Position numbers and translations under genes: made by a program. Positions 38,316-46,618 of a DNA stretch of 64,000 nucleotides are shown one piece after another. A model generated the notes under the pieces. It was not told where the DNA came from and ran no database searches. It saw only the letters and a list, made by a program, of their open reading frames with translations. How positions within the stretch are numbered: the stretch's first letter is position 1; every line of letters begins with the position of its first letter. This DNA comes from Deltaproteobacteria bacterium PRO3 (GTDB lineage Bacteria > UBA10199 > DSSB01), in the NCBI GenBank assembly GCA_030263375.1, contig SZOV01000004.1, forward strand, positions 1 to 64,000, given 5' to 3'.

Positions 38316-38529
38316 GGTCGCGGTCCAATGCCTTGAGTTCTTCTTGCAGTTTTTTTGAAGGAACCTTTTTTACGTCCTTGAGCGAACCGAAACGAAACCC
38401 GGATTTTTTAAGGTGGTATTTTTCGAAGACCAACTCTTTGATCACATCGGTCTTGGTTTTCTTCAGACGGCGGGATAGCCATTCCAAGCGCTTCTCGAAT
38501 TGGGGGTCTGTATGGATGTTCAGCGCCAT
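38302..38529 (-). CDS. vapB: VapB-type antitoxin, ribbon-helix-helix
   Basis: 75 residues. The N-terminal ALNIHTDPQFEKRLEWLSRRLKKTKTDVIKELV region fits a ribbon-helix-helix DNA-binding domain (beta-strand, two helices). The charged C-terminal tail (LQEELKALDRDHDLD) should bind and block VapC. It precedes vapC and overlaps it by 14 bases, the usual antitoxin-first order. A strong promoter ends about a dozen bases before the ATG. Confidence 0.85.
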   Translation of the reverse strand: MALNIHTDPQFEKRLEWLSRRLKKTKTDVIKELVFEKYHLKKSGFRFGSLKDVKKVPSKKLQEELKALDRDHDLD

Positions 38530-38540
38530 ATATGGGCTTT

Positions 38541-38569
38541 AGGATAGCTACAGAGGGTCTTTATGTCAA
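38541..38569 (-). promoter_or_regulatory. sigma-70 promoter of vapBC, near-leaderless
   Basis: Minus strand: TTGACA (38569-38564), a 17-base spacer, TATCCT (38546-38541). The vapB ATG is at 38529, giving a leader of about 5 bases. VapB autorepression would act here. Confidence 0.75.
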
Positions 38570-38579
38570 GGCGGGTGGT

Positions 38580-39368
38580 TTATTCCGGTTTCCAGTATCC
38601 AAAGGCTTCGAGGTAGGGTTTGAAGTAGCCTTCGGCGGCGCGGAGCTTTTCCATTTCGGCCACCGCGGCCTCGACCAAGGCGCGTTCGCGCCCCAAGTCG
38701 ATCACGCCCCGCAGGACGAGGGTGCGGAGGAAGACGAAGTAGGTGTCCATCGCGTCGCCCAGGCAGTAGTCCTCGATGCGGAACAGGTCGCCGGCCTCGA
38801 AGAGCGACTGAACCATGTCGCCCTTCGTGTCCATCTTGCCCGGCTTGCCCAGGATCTTCGAGAAGAGGTTGAGTCCGCCCTTCCAGCGGATCGCGCCGTA
38901 GTTGGTGAGGAACTCATGGAGGTCGAGGTGGTGCTCCTCGTTGAAGCGGTAGCGCGGGCCGAACTTGTCGTAGTGCGATTCGCGGATGCTCAAGCCTAAG
39001 CGGAAGGCCCAGAGCTCGAGGACACGGAGGTCGAAGCCCTTGCCGTTGAAGTCGACCAGCACCGGCCGGTTTTGATTGTAGGTTTCCCAGAAGTGCTCGA
39101 CTAAGGCGCGGGGCGTCTTGCCGTCCTTGCCCAGCAGGCCGATCTTGAGGATCTCGAAATCCGGATTGAGGCCGACCGCCGCGATGCAGACCGGGACGTG
39201 GAAGGCGGGGTTGATGAAGTCGCGGCCGTCCTGGGCCAGCTCGGCGAGCTGGGCTTGATAGGCCTGCTCGTCGTCGAGGGCCTGGCCGGCGTACAGGACG
39301 CGGTTGAGCAGGGCTTTGTCGATGCGTGTCTCGATGTCGTAGACGAGGTAGCGGAATTGGGAGGACAT
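38580..39368 (-). CDS. predicted 3'-5' exonuclease (DNA polymerase B-associated exonuclease family)
   Basis: 262 residues from the ATG at 39368 with GGAG in front; the frame extends further but without conservation. The RNase H-like exonuclease fold shows YLVYDIETRIDK (Exo I, Asp-Glu), LVDFNGKGFDLRVLE (Exo II) and EDYCLGDAMDTYFVF (Exo III, Asp). HLDLHEFL and GLNLFSKILGKPGK are typical of the PF10108-type family. It probably degrades or proofreads DNA in the cytoplasm. The product ends just before the vapB promoter. Confidence 0.88.
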   Translation of the reverse strand: MSSQFRYLVYDIETRIDKALLNRVLYAGQALDDEQAYQAQLAELAQDGRDFINPAFHVPVCIAAVGLNPDFEILKIGLLGKDGKTPRALVEHFWETYNQNRPVLVDFNGKGFDLRVLELWAFRLGLSIRESHYDKFGPRYRFNEEHHLDLHEFLTNYGAIRWKGGLNLFSKILGKPGKMDTKGDMVQSLFEAGDLFRIEDYCLGDAMDTYFVFLRTLVLRGVIDLGRERALVEAAVAEMEKLRAAEGYFKPYLEAFGYWKPE

Positions 39369-39597
39369 AATTGGGCTCCGCGAAAATTGCGATGAAGGGG
39401 CTTGGGTACCTCGCTCGGCGCTAGCATGGGAGGTGCCGAAGGGCAAGTCGCCCGCGGCGCATAGATGGTCCCCGGATACGGCTTGCCATTCCGCCTTGGG
39501 GGCGCTAAACCCCTGCGGCAACCGCCGGGAAGGGCCCGCCGATAAAGGGCCCACCGGTTGTGATTTCCTCGGGTAAGGAAATTCCGCAAAGGTTTGC
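39369..39597. other. 229-base intergenic region with several hairpins; possible structured RNA
   Basis: No convincing gene is seen. Hairpins include a perfect 7-bp stem at 39563-39582, a GGGCCC pair (39532-39537 with 39547-39552), and a compound stem at 39491-39518 (CCGC/GCGG plus GGGG/CCCC). On the minus strand, AAGGCGGAATGGCAAG could pair with CTTGCC about 40 bases later, giving a long imperfect rod with a bulge, vaguely 6S-like. I could not match it to a known RNA. It could also be a leader for the plus-strand gene at 39598. Confidence 0.3.
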
Positions 39598-40347
39598 ATG
39601 GATTTCTTTGCCCGCTTCTTCCTTGGCGTTCTCGTCTCCCTCCCAAGTCGCCCTCGCCCGCATCTTCAACTGAGTAATGGCCAGATTAGCTGCCAGGGCG
39701 AGGTCAGGCCGGTGCCTGAGTCTTGCGACGGCCTCGATAACGACTGCGACGGAGTAACGGACGAAGGCTGTGCCTGCGCCCCCGGCGCTGTTCGAGACTG
39801 CGGTATCGATTTGGGACCTTGCTCCCTAGGGCAGCAGGAATGCCTACCGGGCGGAACTTGGTCGGACTCCTGCTCCGGGACGGTACCTCAGCCGGAAACC
39901 TGCGATGGAGTCGACAACAACTGCAACGGCGCGGTGGACGAGGGTGTTTTGAATCTTTGCGGAACCTGTGGCCCCGAGCCCGCCGAGGTCTGCGACTATA
40001 TCGACAATGACTGCGATGGTGCGGTGGACGAGGGTGTGAGTAATGTCTGTGGAGGATGCTGGACAGTGGGGCCGGAGGAGTATGCACCGGGTATTTTGGA
40101 TTGTGATAATGTCGATAATGATTGTGATGGGATTATTGACGAGACAGATGCCCCAGTCATATGTGGTCTCGGAGTCTGCCAGATCCAAGTTGACTCTGTT
40201 TGTCAGGAGTGTTTTCCCAATCCAGAGGCAGCTTCAACAGAACATTTTGACGTTGGTAATTGCAATAACGGCGTTGACGATGATTGTGATGGCCTTACGG
40301 ACGTAGAAGAGTTTCCCGACTGTTTCTTTCTCCAAGGAGGAGGTTGA
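39598..40347 (+). CDS. MopE-like protein with repeated metal-binding motifs
   Basis: 249 residues. Five copies of a Cys-Asp/Asn motif are visible (CDGLDNDCDGVTDEG, CDGVDNNCNGAVDEG, CDYIDNDCDGAVDEG, CDNVDNDCDGIIDE, NNGVDDDCDGLTD), spaced by short Cys-bearing linkers. This is the putative metal-binding repeat of MopE and many deltaproteobacterial surface proteins; it probably binds Ca or Cu with disulfides. The N-terminus (MDFFARFFLGVLVSLPSRPR) is only a weak signal peptide, so the start may be incomplete. The second half is richer in A+T than the first. Two lipoprotein genes follow, the first overlapping its ribosome site. Confidence 0.8.
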   Translation: MDFFARFFLGVLVSLPSRPRPHLQLSNGQISCQGEVRPVPESCDGLDNDCDGVTDEGCACAPGAVRDCGIDLGPCSLGQQECLPGGTWSDSCSGTVPQPETCDGVDNNCNGAVDEGVLNLCGTCGPEPAEVCDYIDNDCDGAVDEGVSNVCGGCWTVGPEEYAPGILDCDNVDNDCDGIIDETDAPVICGLGVCQIQVDSVCQECFPNPEAASTEHFDVGNCNNGVDDDCDGLTDVEEFPDCFFLQGGG

Positions 40348-40348
40348 T

Positions 40349-40927
40349 TTGAAAGGAATAATTTTTTCATTAATCTTTTTAGGAATGGGATTCTTGCAGG
40401 CATGCAGTTCCTGCCAAGAATTAAGAACTCCAACGATGTATACAGAATATGGGGAATTCCATCTGATTATCACTAACGCTGATTTTGTCCAATTCGAATT
40501 GGATATCAAGCCTTTTAGGCCGATTCGGCATGGTAGTTTTCTTGTAAATGATGGGTATGAGCGGCCCGATAAGACATTTCCCCAAAATCAAGTTACTTTC
40601 CAATTTTTCTTCCGTGAAAATGCATTGCCGGGGGGGGAAGATATTTTTGAACAGAAGAAAGGCGAGGTTTTTGAAATCCCTCCTACCCCCTATGAGGTCG
40701 ACGGAATGGATGTAGTCTATAAAGAGGCGTTTCCTCCTCCTACCCCGGATCCCGATGGGATAGGATGGTGGCTGCCAACGACCTATTCCGGCAAAGTCAC
40801 CATCCTGGAAGACGACCTCGTCGAATTCGACCTCACCTTCACCGACGGCGTCGAGTCGCGGCGTGTCCTGGCGACCTTCGTTTTCAAAACCTTAGACCTC
40901 GTTCAAAACGTCGGGGAATGCGGTTGA
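40349..40927 (+). CDS. lipoprotein of unknown function
   Basis: 192 residues with a TTG start at 40349, preceded by AAGGAGGAGG. The lipoprotein signal ends FLGMGFLQACSSC. The mature part has a beta-rich look (GEFHLIITNADFVQFELDI, GKVTILEDDLVEFDLTF) that may be a small beta-sandwich. No family recognised. The first two thirds (to about 40750) are clearly poorer in G+C than the rest of the window, suggesting acquisition. It starts 2 bases after the MopE-like stop, so the two are co-expressed. Confidence 0.75.
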   Translation: MKGIIFSLIFLGMGFLQACSSCQELRTPTMYTEYGEFHLIITNADFVQFELDIKPFRPIRHGSFLVNDGYERPDKTFPQNQVTFQFFFRENALPGGEDIFEQKKGEVFEIPPTPYEVDGMDVVYKEAFPPPTPDPDGIGWWLPTTYSGKVTILEDDLVEFDLTFTDGVESRRVLATFVFKTLDLVQNVGECG

Positions 40928-40931
40928 ACCT

Positions 40932-41330
40932 ATGAAGCGTTTCAGTGAAAAGTTTATTGCCTGTCTTCTGTTGGCGGCTCTTTTTCCCTTCTTCTTCGCC
41001 TGCGGCCAATGGCGGCCGGCCAGCCTTCGCGACATCCAAAACGCCTATCCCGAGAAGAAGCAGCAGGGGGAAGAGCTGTATCGCCTGGTGGGGCCCGACG
41101 GCAAGGAGAGCCGCTTCCGCCTGCGGAACGTCACCTTGGAGGATAACGGCGTCCGGGTCCGGAAAAATTCCCAGGAGAAATTTTACGGAAGCGAGGAACT
41201 CTCCTCCCTGGAGAAATTCGATGTCGACGAGAAGAAGACCCTTATTGTAACCTTAAGCTCCATTTTCGGCGGGATGGCCTTTGCCTTGGGAGTGGGATTA
41301 GCGGTCGGACTGGCCACCTACCAAGATTAA
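40932..41330 (+). CDS. small lipoprotein with C-terminal hydrophobic segment
   Basis: 132 residues. The lipoprotein signal ends LFPFFFACGQ, with Cys24 as the lipid site. The middle is charged and beta-rich (ESRFRLRNVTLEDNGVRVRKN, then a KFYGSEELSSLEKFDVDEKKT segment). The last 25 residues are a Gly/Ala/Val helix, SIFGGMAFALGVGLAVGLA. A protein with both a lipid anchor and a membrane-like C-terminus is uncommon. Function unknown. It is 4 bases after the previous gene and 16 bases before the sigma-factor-like gene. Confidence 0.75.
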   Translation: MKRFSEKFIACLLLAALFPFFFACGQWRPASLRDIQNAYPEKKQQGEELYRLVGPDGKESRFRLRNVTLEDNGVRVRKNSQEKFYGSEELSSLEKFDVDEKKTLIVTLSSIFGGMAFALGVGLAVGLATYQD

Positions 41331-41346
41331 CGAAATAGGAGCTTGC

Positions 41347-42162
41347 TTGAGTTCGGACAATCTTCGAAATCCCCTGGGGAAAGATTTCTTCAACGCGGCC
41401 GCGGAGAAGCTGAGGCCGCGCCTGCTGGCCTACCTCTACCGCCGCCTCGCGGATCGCGGGGAGGCGGAGGACCTCTGCCAGGAGGCGCTGCTCGGGGCCT
41501 ATACCGCGCTCTCCGAGTCGAAAGCCGAAGCCGCCTTTAGGGAAGGACTCTTTCAAATCGCCTCCCGCCTCGCCGACCGCGCGGCCGAGGGGGCCCAGCC
41601 CTGGGGCGAAAGCTCCCTGGAGGTCCTGCAGGATTACCTCCTGGAGCACGAAGCGACTCAGAACGAGCTGCAAGAGACGCTGGAATCCCGCGAAGAGGAA
41701 TACTCCCTCGCGGACCACGTCGACTTCTGTTTCACCGTGACCCTCCAATCGCTTTTTCCCCGCGAGCGCAACGCCTTCCTCTTGACCCAAATGGAGGGCT
41801 TCACCGCGGGGGAGGCCGCGGGCGTCATGGGGGCCTCGCCGGAGGAGGTCGAGGAAAAGGCCGCTTCCGCGTCGGAGAGCCTGCAGGAGAATTTTGCCGA
41901 GCGCTGCAGCCTGGTGAAGGCCGGCGCGCCCTGCAAGCAGTGCCGGGTCTTCGGCGAATGGCTGCTCGGGCCGGAAGAGGCGGAGGAAGAGCTGCGCGGC
42001 CTCCCGCTGCAACCCTCGGTGAAACCCGAGGCGACCTTTCCCAAGCGCCTGCAGCTCGTCTCGCGCATCGATCCCCTGCATAACGGTAGCGACCGCTTTC
42101 ACGAGCAGCTGCTCCAACTGCTGCGCCGCGCCCTGGGGGAAAAGGGCTTACTGAAGCCCTAG
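41347..42162 (+). CDS. ECF-like sigma-70 family protein with Cys-containing C-terminal extension
   Basis: 271 residues with a TTG start. A region-2-like helix pair (LLAYLYRRLADRGEAEDLCQ, EALLGAYTAL) and a region-4-like helix-turn-helix (RNAFLLTQMEGFTAGEAAGVMGASPEEVEEK) match ECF sigma factors. Region 2 to 4 spacing is longer than usual, with an acidic insert (about 85-125). A C-terminal extension of about 90 residues has RCSLVKAGAPCKQCRVFGEW, which could bind a metal or sense redox state. It would redirect RNA polymerase to an unknown regulon. The end overlaps the opposing sulfatase gene by 15 bases. Confidence 0.75.
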   Translation: MSSDNLRNPLGKDFFNAAAEKLRPRLLAYLYRRLADRGEAEDLCQEALLGAYTALSESKAEAAFREGLFQIASRLADRAAEGAQPWGESSLEVLQDYLLEHEATQNELQETLESREEEYSLADHVDFCFTVTLQSLFPRERNAFLLTQMEGFTAGEAAGVMGASPEEVEEKAASASESLQENFAERCSLVKAGAPCKQCRVFGEWLLGPEEAEEELRGLPLQPSVKPEATFPKRLQLVSRIDPLHNGSDRFHEQLLQLLRRALGEKGLLKP

Positions 42163-44049
42163 GCTCCCCACCTGGCCCGCGTCCTCGCGGCGCTCTTGAC
42201 GCACCCAAATCTCGGGGACCTTCGTCAGGTCGACGAATTCCTTCCGCGATAGACTCAAGCGATAATAGTCCGCGCTCACGCCGATGGAGCCGTCCGGACG
42301 ATACTCCAGCTCGGCCTCCAGCTCTCCCGCCGGGATCTGCGGAAAACTTCCGGCCCAGGCCTCGGGCGCGATCAGCCCCATCGATTCGCCGCGTAGCGCC
42401 CGGGGCGGCGGCGGAAGCTCGCGCGCCTCGGCGTCGAAGAGGGCGACGCCGTCGTAGCCCTCGGCCTTGCCGCCGTGCAGGGCGATCAAGGTCGGGGCCA
42501 GGTCGACCAGGCTCGCGGGCGTCTCGACCTCCTTCAAGTCCGTCCATCGCGGGTCGAAGATCCCGAAGAGGAGGTTGTTCTGTTCGCGGCCCCTCAGGTC
42601 GATGCCGTGGATGCCGCCGTAGATCTCGTGACCCGCAACGAAGCGCTCGCCGTGATCCGAGAGGAAGGCGACGCGGTGGCTCGCAAAGTATCCCTTGGCC
42701 CGCAGCTCCGCGACCAGCTCCTCCAAGAGGCGTAGCGTGCCCGGCCGTCGCAGGAAATAGGGGTTGTGCCAGCCCTCCGGCGTCCGGCTCAAGGGGTCGC
42801 CGGGCTTGGACCAGCGCCAGAAGGAGAAGTCCTTGGGACGAAGCCGGAGCCAATCCTCCAGCCCCGCGAGCTCGCGCCGGGCGAGGCGTATCGGGCTGTG
42901 CAGGTGGCAGGTGTGCAGGGCCATCAACCTCGCCCCCTCCGGGAGCCGCGAGAATTTTCGGAAGGCGAAATTGAAGAAGCGCGGCGCGTCGTAATTGAAG
43001 AGCGAGGGCGAGTTGAGGCTGAAGCCGCGCAGGTTCTCGACGAAGGCGTTGTTGGTCCAAAGCGCCGGGAAGACGAAGTGGTTGAGCAGCGCCGCGCCCA
43101 AGTGGGCCTTCCAGCCGATCTCGGGGATCACGGATTCCGAAAAGCCCCGCTCCGCCGTGAAGTAGCTCGTCTCCGGTTGGTCCGAGGCGAAGAGGCTGTG
43201 CCCGCCGTGCCGGTCGCGCAGGCGGCGTTGCAGGGTCAGCGACTCCGCCGCATTGGGCAGGGGGGAGTCGAAGAAAAGACGCACGCCGTGGCGCTCGGGA
43301 TAGACGCCGCTCAAAACGGAATTCCAGGCAGGGTGCGTGGCGGGCAGCGGCGTGAAGGCCTGGCGGAAGATCCTTCCGCCTAAGCCCGCGGCGGCGCGGG
43401 CCAAGGCGGCATTGCCGCTGTCGCCGTCCAGGGCGTCGAAGCCCAGCAGGAGCACGCGCGGCTGCTTCGTCGCGGCGGTGCGGACCGGCGGCAGGTCCAA
43501 GGCGGAGTCTCCGGCCAGGGGCGCGTGCAGCAGCGTCGGCAATAGGGCCGCAAGACCCAAGGCGGCGGCGCTGCGCAGGCCCCGGGGCCGCAGCATGGCG
43601 AAGGCCAAGAGGAGAAACAAAATTCCCAGCGCGAGGATTTGCGCAAAGCCGACGATCAGGCTCTGCTCCCAAAACATCGGGAGGAAGCCCAGGACGGAAG
43701 GGTATTGCCAGGCGGTCCACCCGTAGAGGAAGACGGTCTGCGCGGCCGCGAGGAAGAAAAAGGCCCCGAAGGCGCGGAGGCCTTTCTCGGACCGCCCCGC
43801 CGGTCCGCTAGCGGCCCACCCGACCAGCGCCGCATTGACGGCGCCCAAGAACCCGGCCCAGGCGAGGTAAAGCCCGCCGATCTTGGCCAGTCGCAACGCC
43901 ACGTCGCGCACGATGAAATCGGGCAAGGTCATTTGTCGCAGGGAGGGCAGGTAGAAAGAGGGCGCGTAGAAGAACAGCAGGCACTGTAGGCCGAAGAGCA
44001 GGATCGCGAAGAGCAGGGCCGCCTTAAACGAGATGAGGAATCGCTTCAT
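42148..44049 (-). CDS. membrane-anchored sulfatase/phosphoethanolamine transferase-like hydrolase
   Basis: 633 residues from the ATG at 44049. A far longer frame extends back through the malic enzyme gene and was rejected. Five or so N-terminal TM helices (about 7-170) lead to an alkaline-phosphatase-superfamily domain: LLGFDALDGDSGN as the metal-binding start, TPLPATHPAWNSVLSGVYPERHGV with Thr as the probable nucleophile, and FLSDHGERFVAGHE as the C-terminal metal site. These are features of LtaS/EptA- and arylsulfatase-like enzymes. No Cys-based formylglycine site is seen. It lies 23 bases after the malic enzyme and overlaps the sigma gene at the 3' end. Confidence 0.85.
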   Translation of the reverse strand: MKRFLISFKAALLFAILLFGLQCLLFFYAPSFYLPSLRQMTLPDFIVRDVALRLAKIGGLYLAWAGFLGAVNAALVGWAASGPAGRSEKGLRAFGAFFFLAAAQTVFLYGWTAWQYPSVLGFLPMFWEQSLIVGFAQILALGILFLLLAFAMLRPRGLRSAAALGLAALLPTLLHAPLAGDSALDLPPVRTAATKQPRVLLLGFDALDGDSGNAALARAAAGLGGRIFRQAFTPLPATHPAWNSVLSGVYPERHGVRLFFDSPLPNAAESLTLQRRLRDRHGGHSLFASDQPETSYFTAERGFSESVIPEIGWKAHLGAALLNHFVFPALWTNNAFVENLRGFSLNSPSLFNYDAPRFFNFAFRKFSRLPEGARLMALHTCHLHSPIRLARRELAGLEDWLRLRPKDFSFWRWSKPGDPLSRTPEGWHNPYFLRRPGTLRLLEELVAELRAKGYFASHRVAFLSDHGERFVAGHEIYGGIHGIDLRGREQNNLLFGIFDPRWTDLKEVETPASLVDLAPTLIALHGGKAEGYDGVALFDAEARELPPPPRALRGESMGLIAPEAWAGSFPQIPAGELEAELEYRPDGSIGVSADYYRLSLSRKEFVDLTKVPEIWVRQERREDAGQVGSLGLQ

Positions 44050-44072
44050 GGGCCCTCGTTTTTCAAAACCGC

Positions 44073-45407
44073 TTAAAGCGCCGCGTAGCCGATTTGCCAG
44101 TCCAGCGTGTTCTCTTCCATCGCGTCGTCGCGTTTGAACTTGGCGATCAGGAGGTTCTGCAGCCTTTGATGGTAGGCCGTGAAGTCCGGGATCGGGTGCG
44201 TCGCCACGCCGGACTCCATAGCCGCCTTGGCGATGGCGGGGGCCACGAAGAGCAGGACGCGCGGGTCGAGCGGCTTGGGGATGATGTAATCGGGACCGAA
44301 CTGCAGCTCCTTGAGCTTGTAGGCCTGGCAGACCGAGAGAGGGACCTTCTCGCGGGCCAGGAAGGCCAGGGCCTTGGCGGCGGCGAGCTTCATCGGCTCG
44401 GTGATCTTGGTGGCACCGACGTCTAAGGCCCCGCGGAACACGAAGGGGAAGCCCAGGACGTTGTTCACCTGGTTGGGATAGTCGGAGCGGCCGGTCGCCA
44501 TGATGATGTCTTTCCGAACGGCCAGCGCCTCGTGGTAGCCGATCTCGGGGATCGGATTGGCCATCGCGAAGACGATGGCGTTGGGCGCCATCGAGGCCAG
44601 CATCTCGGGCGTGAAGAGGCCCGGGCCGGAGAGGCCGATGAAGACGTTGGCGTCCTTCGCCGCGTCGGCCATGGTGCGGGCCTTGCCGTCTTGGGCGAAG
44701 AAGCCGCGGTTGGGCTCGAGGTCTTTGCGGTCCTTCGTGACCACGCCCTGACGGTCGCACAAGAAGACGTTTTCTTTCTTCACGCCGATCGAGAGGAACA
44801 TCTTCGCGCAGGCGACGGCGGCCGCGCCGGCGCCGGAGAAGAGCACCTTTACGTCGCCGGCCTTGAGCCCCGCGATCTCGAGGGCGTTGATCAGGGCCGC
44901 CGTCGAGATGATGGCCGTGCCGTGCTGGTCGTCGTGAAAGACGGGGATCTTCATGCGCTTGCTGAGCTGCTCTTCGATATAGAAGCACTCCGGCGCCTTG
45001 ACGTCCTCGAGGTTGATGCCGCCGAAGGTCGGCTCGAGCGAGCGCACGATGTCGATGAACTTGTCGGGGTCCTTCTCGTCGATCTCCAGATCGAAGACGT
45101 CGATGTCGGCGAATTCTTTGAACAGGACGCCCTTGCCCTCCATGACCGGCTTGCCGGCCAGCGGGCCGATGTCGCCCAGGCCCAGGACGGCGGTGCCGTT
45201 GGTGATGACCGCGACCAGGTTGCCGCGCGCGGTGTAGCGGTAGCTCTCCGCGGGATTGGCCTGGATCTCCAGGCATGGCGCCGCCACGCCGGGCGTGTAG
45301 GCCAGGGAAAGGTCTTCCTGGGTGGCGCAAGGTTTGGTGGGGGTGACGGCGATTTTTCCGGGCCGGCCCTGGGCGTGGTAGTCCAGGGCGGATTTCTTGT
45401 CGACCAT
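44073..45407 (-). CDS. NADP-type malic enzyme, short form
   Basis: 444 residues from the ATG at 45407; an in-frame ATG seven codons upstream overlaps the AGGAG site. It oxidatively decarboxylates malate to pyruvate. Motifs: [52 protein letters not shown] and [11 protein letters not shown] for the dinucleotide. The phosphotransacetylase domain of MaeB (about 760 residues) is absent. With the ACT-type malic enzyme at 52548 this window encodes two. It is probably co-transcribed with the sulfatase. Confidence 0.95.
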   Translation of the reverse strand: MVDKKSALDYHAQGRPGKIAVTPTKPCATQEDLSLAYTPGVAAPCLEIQANPAESYRYTARGNLVAVITNGTAVLGLGDIGPLAGKPVMEGKGVLFKEFADIDVFDLEIDEKDPDKFIDIVRSLEPTFGGINLEDVKAPECFYIEEQLSKRMKIPVFHDDQHGTAIISTAALINALEIAGLKAGDVKVLFSGAGAAAVACAKMFLSIGVKKENVFLCDRQGVVTKDRKDLEPNRGFFAQDGKARTMADAAKDANVFIGLSGPGLFTPEMLASMAPNAIVFAMANPIPEIGYHEALAVRKDIIMATGRSDYPNQVNNVLGFPFVFRGALDVGATKITEPMKLAAAKALAFLAREKVPLSVCQAYKLKELQFGPDYIIPKPLDPRVLLFVAPAIAKAAMESGVATHPIPDFTAYHQRLQNLLIAKFKRDDAMEENTLDWQIGYAAL

Positions 45408-45455
45408 TCCTGTGGGACTCCTCTCCATGGGGCGCCTGGGGCGCCCTTTGGGCTG

Positions 45456-45484
45456 CTCCTACAAGAGCGCCTCGGGCCTGTCAA
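45456..45484 (-). promoter_or_regulatory. predicted promoter of the malic enzyme-sulfatase pair
   Basis: Minus strand: TTGACA (45484-45479), a 17-base spacer, TAGGAG (45461-45456). The -10 is weak at its 3' end. The leader to the ATG at 45407 is about 40 bases. Confidence 0.4.
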
Positions 45485-45577
45485 CCTCCCAATCTTTTTC
45501 GAAAAACCTACTATTTTCCGAGGGGTTCACTTGAGGGCGGGTCGCGGGGCCTCCTGTTTGCGGGCCTCCCGGGTGAT

Positions 45578-46300
45578 TTACTTAGAGAGACGTTTCTCCA
45601 GGAGATTCGTCACCGTCGCTTGAGGGCCGTCATGTTGTATCACGCCGTCGCTGATTCTGACGATCCGTGTGGCGTGGTGCACGACTCGGGGGTCGTGGGT
45701 GGAAAAAACGAAGGTGGTGCGGTGGCTCTGGTTGAGCCGCTGCATCGCGGCCATGATGGCCTCGGCGGATTCGCTGTCCAGGTTGGCTGTCGGCTCGTCG
45801 GCGAGGATGAGCAGCGGATGGGTCACCAGGGCGCGGGCGATGGCGACCCGCTGCCTCTGGCCGCCGGAGAGTTCGTCCGGCCGGTGCAGGGCGACTTCTC
45901 TGAGCTGCACGTCGGCCAAGGCGGCCCAGACGCGGTCGCGGCGCTCCTTCCGCGTCAACGGGTGGAAGAGCAGCGGGTACTCCACGTTCTCGAAGGCGTT
46001 CAGGACCGGGAAGAGGTTGAAGGATTGAAAGATGAAACCCAAAAAACGGCTGCGCAGCCGAGCCGCTTCTTTATAGGAGAGATTTTGCGTCGGCTTGCCC
46101 TGCAGGAGGATGCTCCCGGAACTCGGCTCGTCGAGGAGCCCCAGCAGGTTGAGCAGCGTCGTCTTGCCGCTGCCCGAGGGGCCCATGATGCAGAGCATTT
46201 CCCCGGAGTTGATGGCGAGGCTGAGGCCGCGCAGCGCTTGGACGTGAAGTTTGCCCAAGGTGTATTCTTTGACCACGTCTTGGGCCTGCAAGATTTCCAT
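45578..46300 (-). CDS. ABC transporter ATP-binding protein, LolD/MacB-like, without adjacent permease
   Basis: 240 residues from the ATG at 46300 (MEILQAQDVVKEYTLG); a longer frame adds 28 unlikely residues. Walker A MGPSGSGKTTLLNLLG, Q-loop FIFQSFNLFPVLNAFENV, signature LSGGQRQRVAIARA and Walker B LLILADEPTANLDS with FVFSTHDP are complete. QSFNL and the KEYTLG opening are LolD/MacB/FtsE features, so the partner should be an FtsX-like permease. None is encoded next to it. It diverges from a LolA-like gene and a beta-barrel gene, which suggests a shared lipid or lipoprotein export role. Confidence 0.92.
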   Translation of the reverse strand: MEILQAQDVVKEYTLGKLHVQALRGLSLAINSGEMLCIMGPSGSGKTTLLNLLGLLDEPSSGSILLQGKPTQNLSYKEAARLRSRFLGFIFQSFNLFPVLNAFENVEYPLLFHPLTRKERRDRVWAALADVQLREVALHRPDELSGGQRQRVAIARALVTHPLLILADEPTANLDSESAEAIMAAMQRLNQSHRTTFVFSTHDPRVVHHATRIVRISDGVIQHDGPQATVTNLLEKRLSK

Positions 46301-46542
46301 GATGACCCTTTTCCCCTGAGATGACCCGGTATGGTGCGCGAGGCGCGAGGCCTTGCGACACGAAAAGATAGAAATGCAATCCATGTGCCGATCGTTCTAG
46401 GAAAAAGTCCATGAATTTATGGTTGTTTTCCGCTGGCGCGTCCCGCGGCCGCGTTTCAATCTGATAATTTTCTCCCGGAGCTCGTCAGGCTTTTGACGGA
46501 ACCGGAAGGGTCGCGGAAATTGCGGGCGCCTTGCAAGATTGG

Positions 46543-46572
46543 TTGTGATGCCGCCGGTTCTGCCCTTATACT
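46543..46572 (+). promoter_or_regulatory. predicted sigma-70 promoter of the LolA-like/beta-barrel pair
   Basis: TTGTGA (46543-46548), an 18-base spacer, TATACT (46567-46572). A leader of about 40 bases carries GGGGGT eight bases before the ATG at 46619. Confidence 0.5.
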
Positions 46573-46618
46573 TCCCCGAGGGTTCGATTTATCCAATATC
46601 CAATGGGGGTTATCTCTT

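Noticed and set aside
39101-39646. A protein-coding extension of the exonuclease gene through 39369-39597
   Set aside because: Both open frames there give unrelated, low-similarity sequence, and the ATG at 39368 has GGAG in front with the exonuclease motif starting at once.
42148-45330. A 1060-residue open frame on the minus strand spanning the sulfatase and the malic enzyme
   Set aside because: The N-terminal 430 residues are an out-of-frame reading of the malic enzyme gene. The sulfatase has its own ATG at 44049 followed by a signal-anchor helix.
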